A DNA stretch of 64,000 nt from Streptomyces umbrinus (GTDB taxonomy: Bacteria; Actinomycetota; Actinomycetes; Streptomycetales; Streptomycetaceae). The notes below the pieces were generated by a model. The model was not told where the DNA came from and did no database searches. It saw only the letters and a program-made list of their open reading frames with translations. The first letter of the stretch is position 1; every line of letters begins with the position of its first letter. The translations under genes were made by a program, and so were the position numbers. Below are positions 1 to 10,800 of this stretch, one piece after another. The stretch is taken from positions 8,246,001 through 8,310,000 of the forward strand of contig NZ_JAUSZI010000002.1 of assembly GCF_030817415.1 (NCBI RefSeq). The letters are read 5' to 3'.

Positions 1-1333
1 TCTCCGCGCCTGGTGCGATGTCCATGCCCTCCATGGAGTCACTGTCGGCCGCGTCGCTGGTGAGCGGAGCGCCCAGCTTGTCGGCTTCCTCCGCCGATGC
101 TGCGATCGCCGCCGCCGATCGCGTCCGCAGGGTCTTCGCGGCGGCCCGCGGCGACGACACCAGCGACCGCAGGAGCGCGATCGCCGACCACCACGCGATC
201 CGCGCCTCCCGCCGGCCCTGACCGCCCGCCTCCTCGACCCGCTCACTCGCGTACGCGATCGCGTCGTCGAGCAGGGCCCGGTACTCAGGGGACAGCTTGT
301 ACGTCTCGTCCTTGAAGTAGCGGTCCGAGGGGAACGCGGTGCGCTCGGCCAGCGAGTCGTCGCTGAGGCCGTCCTCCTTGGTGAGGTACTGGCGTACGTC
401 CGCCCGCTTGCGCGCCACGAAGTGCTGGGCCAGCAGTTTCCTGCCGGACTCCGACTCCAGGCTCACCGAAGCCAGTTCGGGCTTGACCAGCCCCAGCAGA
501 TTGCGGAAGGCGGATTCCTTGCCGCTGTGCGGGGTCGCCGTCACGAGGAGCAAATGACGGGTGTCGTCGTCAGCGACGCGGCGCAGCAACTCGTAACGGA
601 GCTGGTTCTGTGTACTCGTCGACGTGTCGTCGGCGGCCACACACGTGTGGGCTTCGTCCACGATCACCAGGTCGGGGCAGTGGCGTACGAAGTCGTCGCG
701 GTGGCGCGGGGACTTGATGAAGTCCGTCGACACGATCACGTGCGGATACTTGTCGAAGAGGGACTGGCCGAGGTCCAGGCGGCGTTCGAGACGCGAGACG
801 GTCGACGACAGGACCAGTTCGGCGTCGATGCCGAACTTGCTCCGCAGCTCCTGCTGCCACTGTTCGGCGAGCGCGGGTGAGCAGAGCACCGCCAGGCCCG
901 TCGCTTCGCCCTGCGCGAGGAGTTCGCTGGCGACCAGGCCCGCCTCGATCGTCTTGCCGATGCCGACATCGTCGGAGATCAGCATGCGGACCGTCTTCTG
1001 GCGGAGGGCCATGAGGAGAGGCACGAGCTGGTAGGCGCGCGGCTCCACCGCGATCCCGGCCAGCGAGCGGAACGGGCCCGCGCCCGAGCGGAAGCCGACC
1101 CGCAGCGCCGTGCGGAGCAGGCCGGCGGCACGCTGGTTGCCGAGGTCGCCGGGCTCCGGCGGCGCGAACCTGGCCTCGTCCACCGTCTCGAACGCCGGGA
1201 ACACGGCGGCGATGTCGTCGTCCGAGCCGCCCAGTGGGCGCAGCACGAGCAGATCGGGCTTGCTCTCCGGGAGCACCACCCATTCGCGGCCTCGGGCCTT
1301 CACCAGGGAACCGGTGGCGTAAGTCTGGGACAT
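1..1333 (-). CDS. drmD: DrmD-like SNF2-family ATPase/helicase (N-terminal part; runs off the left edge)
   Basis: Only the first 444 residues are in the window and the frame is open to the edge. The start is an ATG at 1333. After an N-terminal segment containing GREWVVLP and RPLGGSDDD, as in DISARM DrmD proteins, there is an SNF2 ATPase core: Walker A with DDVGIGKT near residue 125, a DEAH box in VDEAHTC, and motif III as TATPHSGKE. The family uses ATP to translocate on or remodel double-stranded DNA; in DISARM, DrmD is the class 1 SNF2 component. It lies 66 nt behind the kinase-helicase gene on the same strand and is probably cotranscribed. The DrmD assignment rests on the N-terminus, the ATPase type and the nearby DrmA/DrmB genes. 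A DISARM methyltransferase gene could lie just outside the left edge. Confidence 0.75.
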   Translation of the reverse strand, partial: MSQTYATGSLVKARGREWVVLPESKPDLLVLRPLGGSDDDIAAVFPAFETVDEARFAPPEPGDLGNQRAAGLLRTALRVGFRSGAGPFRSLAGIAVEPRAYQLVPLLMALRQKTVRMLISDDVGIGKTIEAGLVASELLAQGEATGLAVLCSPALAEQWQQELRSKFGIDAELVLSSTVSRLERRLDLGQSLFDKYPHVIVSTDFIKSPRHRDDFVRHCPDLVIVDEAHTCVAADDTSTSTQNQLRYELLRRVADDDTRHLLLVTATPHSGKESAFRNLLGLVKPELASVSLESESGRKLLAQHFVARKRADVRQYLTKEDGLSDDSLAERTAFPSDRYFKDETYKLSPEYRALLDDAIAYASERVEEAGGQGRREARIAWWSAIALLRSLVSSPRAAAKTLRTRSAAAIAASAEEADKLGAPLTSDAADSDSMEGMDIAPGAE

Positions 1334-1399
1334 GTCGGTCGTCAAATCCTCTGGTCCTCTGGGCCTCTGATGCTCTGGGCAGGTTCTCTGGGAAGGCGG

Positions 1400-4300
1400 T
1401 CAGCCGGCGGCCGGGGAGCCGAAGTAGTGGACGTTGGCGGTGGCGATGGCTTCCCAGTCGGCGCCCTCCGGGAAGCGGACGACGTCCCAGCGGGCGTTGA
1501 ACAGGCGTTCCTCGGCGTCCTCGTCGCGGAAGGCGTCCTGCTCCTTTGTCTGCGAGTCCACGAAGACGGCGACGTTCACGCCGGGCAGCCGGTAGACGTA
1601 GTCGGGCGTCGCGTTCGCCTCGGTGAGGAACGCGCCCGGCTCGTCCGGCAGCCGCAGTCCGCGCGCCTTCGCCCAGCCCAGGAAGTCGCCCTGAGCGGCC
1701 AGTTCGGCGGCCGAGGCCTCGACGGGGGTCGACTCGGCGGGGGACTGGTCGAGCAGTCGCCGGTACTGCTCCGAACGCGACTCCCCGCGGGACTCCCGCC
1801 GGGCCTTCGCCGAGGCGAGCCGCACCAGCAGATCCTTCACGGAGTGTCGGTTGATCAGCGCGTGGTTGAGCTGATTGCCGTACGTCAGGAGGCACTCGTA
1901 GCAGCCGAGCGCGCAGGCCCGGCCAGGGCGGTGCTCCTCATCGCCCTTGTCCTTGCCGTCCGGGCCGAAGTGGCAGATGGACAGTGCGTATCGGGCCGCC
2001 TTGGCCAGTGCGTCCTCCTCCGCCTGGAGGCGTCGCAGCACACCGGCGCCTCCCTCGGCGGCCTCCGTGAACAGGATGCGTCCCCGCGGGCCGTCGTCCG
2101 GCGGTAGCAGCTCGCTGGACAGTTCGACGTCCTCCAGCTCGAACGCGGCCTCGATGCCCCGCTCCAGCGCGTACATCAAGGACAGCGCGACCGGCTCCTG
2201 CAGCGGCTCGTCGAGGGTGACCACGAGGATGTTGCGGCGGTCCTCCACGTACGGGATGACCCGCTTCTTGCGGCGTCGTTCGTTGCCGTCCGCGTCGATG
2301 ACCGGCAGTTCGCTGGAGTCGCCGGACGCGTCGGAGGCGTCCTTGTCGTTCATCCAGCGGCCGTCCGCCAGGTCCAGCCAGTAGCCGGCCGGTTCGTCGT
2401 TCTTGGCGCGTACGCGGCCGGTGTTGGTGATCCGGACGGTCGCCGAGTCGCCGTACGCGATCGTGGCGAGCTGTCCGCCCGAGGTATCGGCGATGGTCGC
2501 GTTCAGACGGCCTTTGCGGATGCCGTGGTCGTGGAAGCGGTACGAAGTCTCCAGCTTGAAGCCGGCTCGGCGCCGCTCCTCCTCGTCGGAGGAGATCCGC
2601 TCGCGACGCGTCGTGTACACGGTGTGCAGGTGCAGCAGGCCGTACGTTGCCGAGCCCAGCGGCTCGTTGCACATCTCGCAGCGGTCCTGACGCTCCTCGG
2701 GGTCGTGGTGGTAGCCGCACTGCGCGCAGCGGCGGGCCTCGCTGGTCGCCAGGTCGCCGGACGAGTCCGGCGGCAGCTGGATCCGCGTCACCTGGTAACG
2801 GGCGCCCTCGTGATAGATCAGCGCGCCGGGGCCGAACTCGCGGATCGCGAGGAAACGCGGGCGCTGGAGGTAGTCGCCGTCACCCCGGCGGCGGCCGACC
2901 GTCGGGATGTACGCGGCGAGCGGGAGCCGGGGGAAGCTGTAGCCGGGCAGGAAGCCCTCGGACGCCAGGTAGCGGTACGGGTTGAAGTCGGAGAGGACGG
3001 ACTTGCTGTCGACGCTCTCGTTCATCAGCAGGTTCAGCTGGGTCTCGGCCTCGCGGCGGCGGGAGTTGGCCCGGATACGATCACCCTCGGTGAGGCTGTA
3101 GTCCAGGCGGCGCCTGTTCTGGATGTACTGGTCGTCGAGCGCGGCCCGGAACAGCTGTCGCCAACGGCCGAAGGCGTCGTCGAACCGCTCGGGCACGGTC
3201 CGTACCTTGTCCTGGATCCAGTCGTCGTGCCACCACGTCGTCTCGACGAAGTCGGGCAAAAGCGGGCCGAGGACGCGCAGCGCGGAATCGATGGTGCGAC
3301 GCTGGGCGTTCTTGTCGTGCGAGGCCGCCTGGATCTCGGACAGCAGCTCAAGAGCGGGGTTCGGACGTTCACCCGTGTCCGGGTACGACACGTCCAGTAC
3401 CTCGGGGATGGAACGGCCCAGCTTCAGGCCTGCCTCCGCGATCCAGATGCCCTGGAGGTGGGAGAGAACCAGATCCTCGTTCGCGAGGTCCAGACGCGGC
3501 GGGGCGACGGAACCCGCCACCATGCGCTCCGAGCGGCGGAAGTAGTACTGGTCGTGGCTGTTGCCCGTTGCGCAGTACGTGGTGACCAGTGCGGGCTGGC
3601 CGCTGCGGCCCGCACGGCCCGAGCGCTGCGCGTAGTTCGCGGGTGTCGGCGGCACATTGCGCATCATCACCGCGTTCAGCGAGGAGATGTCGACGCCCAG
3701 CTCCATCGTCGGCGAGCAGTAGAGGAGCTTCAACTCCGCCTTGCGGAAGGCCTCTTCGCGCTTCTCCCGCTCGGCCGGCGCGACCTGCGCGGTGTGTTCG
3801 CGCGCGAACAGGCCGGACAGCGCACCCGCCGCGTCCTTGTAGAGCTTGCGGAAGAAGGTGTTGACACGCGGTCCGTCACCGCTCTGGTAGGTGCGCGTCA
3901 GCGGGTCGTGGGTGCCCGTCTCACCCTTTCCCGCCCGCCACACGAGTGACTGCGCGGCCACCCGGTAGCCCACCGCGGTCGGAGTGGTGGGCCTGCGGTA
4001 GCGGCCCGCGCGCTGGGGGGCGACCTCCACCTCCTTCACCAGGCCGGCCTTGGCCAGGACCTCCAACAATTCCTTGATGACCAGCTGCAGATCGGCCTGT
4101 TCGAGCTCCTTGAACGACCGGTCCGCGCGTCCCAGGTACTTGCCGAACTTGGCACGCGCGGACAGGAACAGGCCCGAGCGGTCCATCCCCGGACGGGACG
4201 GGTGGGGGTAGGCGGTGCCGACCCGAGGCTTGTCGGTGGGGGACAGCACCCACGGGTCCACCAGCCGTTCCTCGCTCGCCCGCTGCAGCGAGTCGAAGGA

Positions 4301-7300
4301 GTCGTCGCGGAAGTACGACACGTCGATGGCGAGCGAGCGGCGCATCTCGTTCAGCAGCGCCCTCATGATCTCGGCCCGCAGCGCCGGATCGGCGTCGCGC
4401 AGGGCCTCGTGCGTGCCCGCCCACCGGTCCTGCTTCGCGGCAACCCAGTCCAGGTCGTCGTAGTCGATCTCCAAGAGGCCCGTCTGCTCCAGGTTCGGCA
4501 TGGTGATGCGCCAGCCGCGCTCCAGATCCAGATAGAGCCGGAACGCGATCACATCGCGGAGCGTGCTTGCGGCATTACGGGCGAGCGAGGGCGGCAGGTC
4601 GCTCTCGCCGGTGTAGTCCACCGGATCGATGGCGAGCGCGGTCGTCACGGCGGAGGCAAGCTCCTCGTGATGGAGGCCGTTCTCGCCCGCGTCCAGCGCC
4701 GCCCGGTGCAGCGCGCCGCGCAGCTGGGTGATCTGGACGAAGTCGTTGAAATGACCTGCCTGGAGCGATGCGTCCTGCCGGTTGTCGACGAAGGTGAGGA
4801 GCTTGCGCGCCTCCTTGTCCAGGGCTTCCGCCGGCACGGACTTCAGTGAACGAACGACCGAGGCCGAGATCAGCGAGGTCGCGGAGGACCGGCCTTCCTG
4901 GTCGAGCGTCGCCAGCTTCGCGAAGTCCCGGCCGCGAGTCTGCTCGTACGCCACCCCGCAGTGCAGGCAGAACAGGAACGGGGACGGGATGAACGCTGCC
5001 TGGAGCTCGCCCTGGCCCTCGTGGCCGAGCGGGTCGACGGTGACGGCACGCGGCACCCGGTCGCGGTACGACTTCTTCACGACCTCCTGGCCCTTGTCGT
5101 CCAACTCCAGCCAGGACTCGGGCAGTCGGCGGTCGTCCACCGCGTACTGGATATTGGCCGGCCAGCCCCGCTCGTGGTCGACGTACAGATAGCCGTCGCC
5201 CTGCCGCCCGCCTGTCGCGGAGGTGTCCCGGCGCGCCTCGTACCGGACGTCGCCGTCCTTCTCGGTGCGCCACACCGTCAGGTACTCCTGCCCGCACTCC
5301 CGGCAGAACGCCAGGGGCATCAGCAACTTGCCGCCGCTGCCCGGCTGTTCGAGCTGGTAGGAGCGAGTGAGGTGGCGGGAGAGCTTGTCCTCCAGGGTGA
5401 CGTACACGGTGTCACCCTTGGAGAGGAACTGGTGTAGCCGGAACGCGAACAGCGGTCGCTCGGTCACGGGATGCAGCGCCTGCGAACCTGCCTCCAGAGT
5501 GGCGCGGATCGCGGCTGCGCACTGTTCCTCGTCGACGCCTGACTGCTCGTGCAGCTCCTTCGCCGCGACTTCGATCTTGGTCGGCCGTCGGCGAACCAGA
5601 CGCCCCGTGTCATCGTCCGTGGCCAGGCCGAAGCGTGTCTCGATCCAACGGGCCAGGGGGTCACGCACGAGATCGTCGTACGCGCGTGGAGCAGCGGGGG
5701 AGTTGAGGCGTTCGGCGGGGACGGTGTCGGGCGTCTCGCGGGTCGCGCGGACCAGGGTCTCGCCGATGACGTGCTCCGACCGGACCTCCGTACCGAACAG
5801 AGTGCTCGCCACGCCGGCGACGACCTTCTTCTGGTCCTCCACCGTGCCCTCCGTAGACATGGTGGCCGATGTACCGATGCACTGCAGGTTCTGTGCCTGG
5901 CAGGCCTCGCGGACCCGGCGGATCAGCAGGGCCACGTCGGCGCCCTGGCGGCCGCGGTAGGTGTGTAGCTCGTCGAAGACGAGGAACTCCAGGCCCCGCG
6001 CCATGCGGATGAGGCTGGCCCGGTCGTCCGGGCGGGTCAGCATCAGTTCGAGCATCACGTAGTTGGTGAGCAGGATGTCCGGCGGGTTCTTACGGATCTC
6101 CCTGCGCTTCTCGTCATCCTCCTGGCCGGTGTAGCGGGCGAAGGTGACCGGTTCACGGCCCGCGCCGTAGCCGTCGCGCAGATACTTCTCCAGCTCCTTG
6201 AGCTGGCTGTTGGCGAGCGCGTTCATCGGATACACGATGATTGCGCGTACTCGCTTCCGGGCGTTCGGCCCCTCTGCGTCCCGCTCGTCCAGCACCTTGT
6301 TCACGATCGGGACGATGTAGCCGAGTGACTTGCCGGAGCCGGTACCGGTCGTCAGTACGTATGACGCACCGGACCCCGCCGCGTCGATGGCCTCCCGCTG
6401 GTGCTGATGGAGGGTCAGCGGGCGGCCGTCGGGGACCGTGCCGCCCTCTGTTTTCTTCGCCTGGAAGATGCGGGCGCACTCGTCGTGCAACACCTTCTTC
6501 CCGGCCAGCTCGACCACGGTGCCCCCGCTCTGGAAGAACGGGTTGAGCGACAGCCATGGGTTCGGCCACTGGGACTTGTTGTCGAGGTCGTCCTCGACGA
6601 ATCCGGCGATGCGGTCGTCACGGATGACGGTGCCGCCCTCGGTGAACAAGCGGTAGTCGGCGATCAGCTTTTCGTGCACACCGAAGACGTCCATCGCTGT
6701 GCCGGAGGCGGCGGTCACCGGCGTGGGCTGCGGAGTGGGCGCGGCAGAGGCCGGCGTGAGGGCGTCGCGCAGGGGCCGGGTCGGGTCCAGCGCGCTCCAG
6801 TGCGGCAACTGCGAAGAGTCCTCGTCCGCGGAGACCAGCGGCAACAGCGCGTCACGGACCGCCACCGCGTCCGCTGGGCGTTCCGCAGGGTCCTTGGAGA
6901 GCAGCCGGTCGACCAGTCGGGAGAGCTCCACGGGGACAGCACTGCGGATCACGGCGACCGGCGTCGGAACCTCACCGACGTGCTTGCGGGCGAGTTCGTA
7001 CGGCGATTCACTCGTGAACGGCGGTACGCCCACGAGCATCTCGTACAACACACAACCCAGCGCATACAGATCGGCGGCCTGCGTGACCTGCTTGGCCTCG
7101 AACTGCTCGGGGGCCATGTAACGAGCGGTCCCGACGCTGACGCCCGTGCTCGTGAGCCGGGCCTCGTCGGGGTCGTCGACGATGCGACCCATGCCGAAGT
7201 CGAGGACCTTGACGGTGCCGCCCTGGGTGAGCATGACGTTGGCGGGCTTCAGATCGCGGTGGACGATGCCCGCGGTGTGGGCGGCGGCGAGGCCGTCGGC

Positions 7301-7696
7301 GACCTGGGCACCGATCGCAGCGGCCCATGACACCGGGAGCTGGGGCTCTTCCGAGATGAGGTCGCGCAGCGTCTCGCCGTCCAGGAGCTCCATGGCGAGG
7401 TAGGGCAGGTTGCTGTTGCTCTCGGCCACGCCACCGGCGACGAGGCGCGTGAGGTTCGGGTGTTGGAGCCGGCGCATGATGCGCACCTCGCGGGCGAAGC
7501 GCTGCGCGGCCTTGGGGTCGGCGCTCGTGTCGATCTGGGTGCCCGTACGGCGGCGCAGGATGGTCTTGACGGCGACCTTCCGCTCGGGGGTGCCCTCGGC
7601 GGCCTGGAGGTCCTCGGCCCGGTGGACCTCTCCCATGTTGCCCTTGCCGATCACCTGCCCGATACGGAATCTGCCGTCGACCAGCTCGTGGCTCAC
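1400..7696 (-). CDS. Ser/Thr protein kinase - DUF1998-type superfamily 2 helicase - nuclease-like fusion
   Basis: This 2098-residue protein starts at a GTG with GAGGAG upstream. Residues about 8-275 are a Hanks-type kinase that looks intact: glycine loop GKGNMGEV, a VAVK lysine near 44, HRDLKPAN near 147 and DFG near 165. A superfamily 2 helicase follows: TGTGSGKS near 452, DELH near 574, GTSATM, GVDISS near 1335 and [11 protein letters not shown] near 1364. Paired CxxC motifs lie near 1660-1676. The cysteine-rich block CALGCYECL near 1929 is typical of MrfA/DruE-like DUF1998 helicases. The last 90 residues (PDYVY, then VAVFVDS and DVVRFPEG) resemble a DUF559/Vsr-like endonuclease fold; the key residues are not certain. 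Expected role: DNA translocation on foreign DNA, with phosphorylation as trigger or output. The gene is divergent from the sigma/DrmA operon. The three-part fusion is the unusual feature. Confidence 0.85.
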   Translation of the reverse strand: MSHELVDGRFRIGQVIGKGNMGEVHRAEDLQAAEGTPERKVAVKTILRRRTGTQIDTSADPKAAQRFAREVRIMRRLQHPNLTRLVAGGVAESNSNLPYLAMELLDGETLRDLISEEPQLPVSWAAAIGAQVADGLAAAHTAGIVHRDLKPANVMLTQGGTVKVLDFGMGRIVDDPDEARLTSTGVSVGTARYMAPEQFEAKQVTQAADLYALGCVLYEMLVGVPPFTSESPYELARKHVGEVPTPVAVIRSAVPVELSRLVDRLLSKDPAERPADAVAVRDALLPLVSADEDSSQLPHWSALDPTRPLRDALTPASAAPTPQPTPVTAASGTAMDVFGVHEKLIADYRLFTEGGTVIRDDRIAGFVEDDLDNKSQWPNPWLSLNPFFQSGGTVVELAGKKVLHDECARIFQAKKTEGGTVPDGRPLTLHQHQREAIDAAGSGASYVLTTGTGSGKSLGYIVPIVNKVLDERDAEGPNARKRVRAIIVYPMNALANSQLKELEKYLRDGYGAGREPVTFARYTGQEDDEKRREIRKNPPDILLTNYVMLELMLTRPDDRASLIRMARGLEFLVFDELHTYRGRQGADVALLIRRVREACQAQNLQCIGTSATMSTEGTVEDQKKVVAGVASTLFGTEVRSEHVIGETLVRATRETPDTVPAERLNSPAAPRAYDDLVRDPLARWIETRFGLATDDDTGRLVRRRPTKIEVAAKELHEQSGVDEEQCAAAIRATLEAGSQALHPVTERPLFAFRLHQFLSKGDTVYVTLEDKLSRHLTRSYQLEQPGSGGKLLMPLAFCRECGQEYLTVWRTEKDGDVRYEARRDTSATGGRQGDGYLYVDHERGWPANIQYAVDDRRLPESWLELDDKGQEVVKKSYRDRVPRAVTVDPLGHEGQGELQAAFIPSPFLFCLHCGVAYEQTRGRDFAKLATLDQEGRSSATSLISASVVRSLKSVPAEALDKEARKLLTFVDNRQDASLQAGHFNDFVQITQLRGALHRAALDAGENGLHHEELASAVTTALAIDPVDYTGESDLPPSLARNAASTLRDVIAFRLYLDLERGWRITMPNLEQTGLLEIDYDDLDWVAAKQDRWAGTHEALRDADPALRAEIMRALLNEMRRSLAIDVSYFRDDSFDSLQRASEERLVDPWVLSPTDKPRVGTAYPHPSRPGMDRSGLFLSARAKFGKYLGRADRSFKELEQADLQLVIKELLEVLAKAGLVKEVEVAPQRAGRYRRPTTPTAVGYRVAAQSLVWRAGKGETGTHDPLTRTYQSGDGPRVNTFFRKLYKDAAGALSGLFAREHTAQVAPAEREKREEAFRKAELKLLYCSPTMELGVDISSLNAVMMRNVPPTPANYAQRSGRAGRSGQPALVTTYCATGNSHDQYYFRRSERMVAGSVAPPRLDLANEDLVLSHLQGIWIAEAGLKLGRSIPEVLDVSYPDTGERPNPALELLSEIQAASHDKNAQRRTIDSALRVLGPLLPDFVETTWWHDDWIQDKVRTVPERFDDAFGRWRQLFRAALDDQYIQNRRRLDYSLTEGDRIRANSRRREAETQLNLLMNESVDSKSVLSDFNPYRYLASEGFLPGYSFPRLPLAAYIPTVGRRRGDGDYLQRPRFLAIREFGPGALIYHEGARYQVTRIQLPPDSSGDLATSEARRCAQCGYHHDPEERQDRCEMCNEPLGSATYGLLHLHTVYTTRRERISSDEEERRRAGFKLETSYRFHDHGIRKGRLNATIADTSGGQLATIAYGDSATVRITNTGRVRAKNDEPAGYWLDLADGRWMNDKDASDASGDSSELPVIDADGNERRRKKRVIPYVEDRRNILVVTLDEPLQEPVALSLMYALERGIEAAFELEDVELSSELLPPDDGPRGRILFTEAAEGGAGVLRRLQAEEDALAKAARYALSICHFGPDGKDKGDEEHRPGRACALGCYECLLTYGNQLNHALINRHSVKDLLVRLASAKARRESRGESRSEQYRRLLDQSPAESTPVEASAAELAAQGDFLGWAKARGLRLPDEPGAFLTEANATPDYVYRLPGVNVAVFVDSQTKEQDAFRDEDAEERLFNARWDVVRFPEGADWEAIATANVHYFGSPAAG

Positions 7697-7838
7697 TGCC
7701 GCTCCTCTGTCCTCTGCCCGCGGTCCCGCACCAGAACGCGACCCCCTGACCTGCTGCCGCTCCGCCCATCGTCGCAGGGGAAGAATGCGGCAGAGTCACA
7801 GTACACGATTGGCTCTATTTTTGATATGCGCTCAGTCT

Positions 7839-7869
7839 GTTGACATCGTCAACGCGTCACTTCTAATGT
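7839..7869 (+). promoter_or_regulatory. Promoter and overlapping palindromic operator of the sigma/DrmA operon
   Basis: A TTGACA -35 box (7840-7845) and a TAATGT -10 box (7864-7869) are separated by 18 nt, about 30 nt before the sigma-like gene. The -35 lies inside a perfect palindrome, GTTGAC-ATC-GTCAAC (7839-7853). Because the palindrome sits between divergent genes, a bound repressor could control both arms of the island. The 202-nt gap is otherwise relatively AT-rich. No regulator gene for it was identified. Confidence 0.55.
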
Positions 7870-7898
7870 CTTCCGTGACATGAGGTGGGGGTGGGCGA

Positions 7899-10800
7899 AT
7901 GAGACCTCAATCCGTCGATGGGGCGGGCGCGCCCGGAATGAAGGCCGCTCTGGCCGAGTTGCTGATCCGGCTCCGGCGGGCGGCGGTGGACGGGGCGGTT
8001 CCGGAACATGTCTTCGCGGAGAGTGCGCGCGTGCTGGCGCTCGGCGACAGCGAGCGGGATCGGCTGCGGGACGAGCTGGCCCGATTGGGGCTGCCCGTAC
8101 AGGGGAAGCGCGTGCACACAGACCCCGACGGCGGGGCTGTGGAAAAGGTTGCACGAACTCGTGAAGAAAATGTGTTCCCTCGCGTCGAGGTGGTACGGGC
8201 GCTGCTGTCGCGTTACGCCGATGCCGAGGGGTACCTGACGCTGCGGGTCGTGGACGGCCTGGTCCGGCTGGCCGGGCTGAACGCCCGGGAAGCCGCGGCG
8301 TTGCGGAACGGGGTCCGGGTTCGAGAGTCCACAGCAGAGCCCGACGGCGTGGCTGTCGGAGCGGTGGAAGACCCGTCGCCCGGGGAGACCGAGTCGCCGG
8401 ATCCGGCAGGCTCGGAGACCCGGCCGGAATCGGAAGCGGGAGACTTTGCCGCCGCTGTGGCGGTGGCACTGACCGTACTGGAGGGGGACCGCTTCCATCT
8501 CCGCCCTGAGAACCGTCTCCTGAACGCCGAGGCGGAAGTGGGCCTCGGCGTGCTGGTGCGAGGCGGCGCGAGTGGGGTCGCGCGTGAGCCGGAGAAAGAA
8601 GAGCTGAGCGGACTGCCGTCCGACGACATCAGAATCCGCGCGCGGAACTGCCTGGTCCTGCACAATCAGCGGCTCGTCCACTCGCTGCTGCGGGGCTACC
8701 TGGAACAAGGGCTGGAGTACGACGACCTGTTCCAGCACGGTGTGCTCGGCCTCATGACCGCCGCGCGGAAGTTCGATCCGGCCAAGGGCTTCAAGTTCTC
8801 GACGTATGCGACCTGGTGGGTCCGACAGTCCATCACCCGGGCCATCGCGGACGAGGGTGCCGTCATCCGGATTCCGGTCCATATGCACGAGCACATCCGC
8901 AAGGTGGCGAAGGCGGAACAGAGTTTGTTCGCGCAAGGCAGGCCGGCGAGCGTTGCCGACGTGGCGGTGCTCTGTGACGTCAGTTTGGCGAAAGTGGAGG
9001 AGGCCCGACGGCTGAGCCGGCGCACCGACTCTCTCGACCGGGTCATTGGTGACGGCGTAACGCTTGGTGACTTCGTGGGCCAACTGCGGCCGTTGCCGTC
9101 CGTGGAACACGTGGTCCTGGACGCCCTGCTCGTGGGGCAAGCCATGGATGTCGTAAGTACGTTCGGCGGACGAGATCACCGGATTCTCGTACGGCGCCTT
9201 GGGCTGGACGGGGACGATCCCTCGACCCTGGATGAGGTGGGGCGCGAGTTCGGGGTGACCCGGGAGCGCATTCGGCAGCTTGAGGTCAAGCTGCGTCCCG
9301 CGCTGAGGGAGAGGCTGCGGACGGCCGGTCTTCTCGTCATGGAAGAGGCGCTGCACGAAGGGGAGACCGAAAAACGCGAAAGGCAGACCGAAGGAACGGA
9401 AGGGGTCGAGGGTCGGGCAAGAGCCGCCCGGCGTGCGGCGAGGAAGGCGAGAGCGCAGGCCGCGATCACTGTGCCGCGAGGGCAGTCGGGGCAGCGCACC
9501 GATTCGGCATCGGATTCGGCATCCGAGGCGGAAACGTGGGACGCGCCGGTTCCTGCCGTCCGGGTTGAGGACTCCTCCTCGCTCACACCTGATCCAGAGA
9601 GCGCTGCACAGGTCGTCGACGCGGTCCCGCAATCCGCGTTCGCGATCGGTGCGGAACGCCTTGTGGAGGGCCCGTCGGGAACTGATGTCTCGTCCAAGAG
9701 ATCCGTGTCGGCGGTCGAGACGGATGAGGTGCCGCAGCCGACCGCCGTGGGCCGGCACACATCAGACTGGGACGAGGCCCGGCGCATGGCTGTGGCGCCG
9801 GCCGAGGGAGTGGCCTGGCTCGCCGAGTACGCGCTGGTCTCGGTCGGGTATCTGCAGCTGACGGTGCTGCTCGGACAGTCCGCCGCAGACTGCGTGACGC
9901 GTGTGAGCCAGCAACCCGAGGCGATCGACCGCTCCATGGTTGCGGCTTTGGAGGTGTTGCGGCGCGTCTTCGACGTCGTGGGGGAGTCCGGGCAGCGGCC
10001 GGAGGACTTCTTCGAGCGGCCGTCCGAGGCTCTGGTCGGCATCACACCTCGTGCCTATCTGGCCAAGAAACCGCTGGTGCACAGCGAATCGCGTCTCGCC
10101 GCGCGCGACGCGCTACGGGAGTTCGCCGCGACCGCGAAACGACCGCCGGACCAGGCCGAGGCGGCGGACCGGGCCGAGGAAGCGGCCCAGGTCAAGGAAG
10201 TGACTCACGCCGAGACAACAGGACACGCCGCCGAAATGGACCACGCCGTGAAGACGACCGACCACGCCAAGACCGCGGGCCACAAAGAGCTTCCAGTCGA
10301 AGTGCGCTTGGCCGAAGCCAGGCAAGCGCACGAGACATACGTGGAACGGCTGCGCCAGGAACACCGGCAACAACTCGCCGAAGAGCGGCAGGCCGCCGAA
10401 GCGCGTCTCGCCGCCGCCCGCGCGGACACCGAACAGGAACTCGACGCCCAGGAAGAGGCGCTGCTGCGCCGCGCGGACAGATCACTTCTCCGACGCGAGC
10501 AACACGTGCGCGCCGAGAGCGAGGAACGCGTTGCGCGGCTGAAGGAGGAGCACCGCGAGGCGCACCGGGCCGCACTCCGCCGGGCCGAGCACGCGGAGGA
10601 AGCGGCACAGCACGCGGACGGGTTTGACTTCGGCAGCGTTGCGATGTTGGTCCAGCGGCAGCGGGCAGACGACGCGCACCAGCGACTGCGGCGCTACCGG
10701 GAAGACTCGGAACTACGCCTCGCCGCTCTCGAAGCCCAGCTGCGCCAAGCCGAGTCCCTGCTTGCCGAGCGGGACCTTGCCCTTCAGACAGCCCACCAAC

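Noticed and set aside
7863..9758. 631-residue minus-strand open frame
   Set aside because: Antisense to the sigma-like gene, rich in Arg/His/Pro, with no domain pattern.
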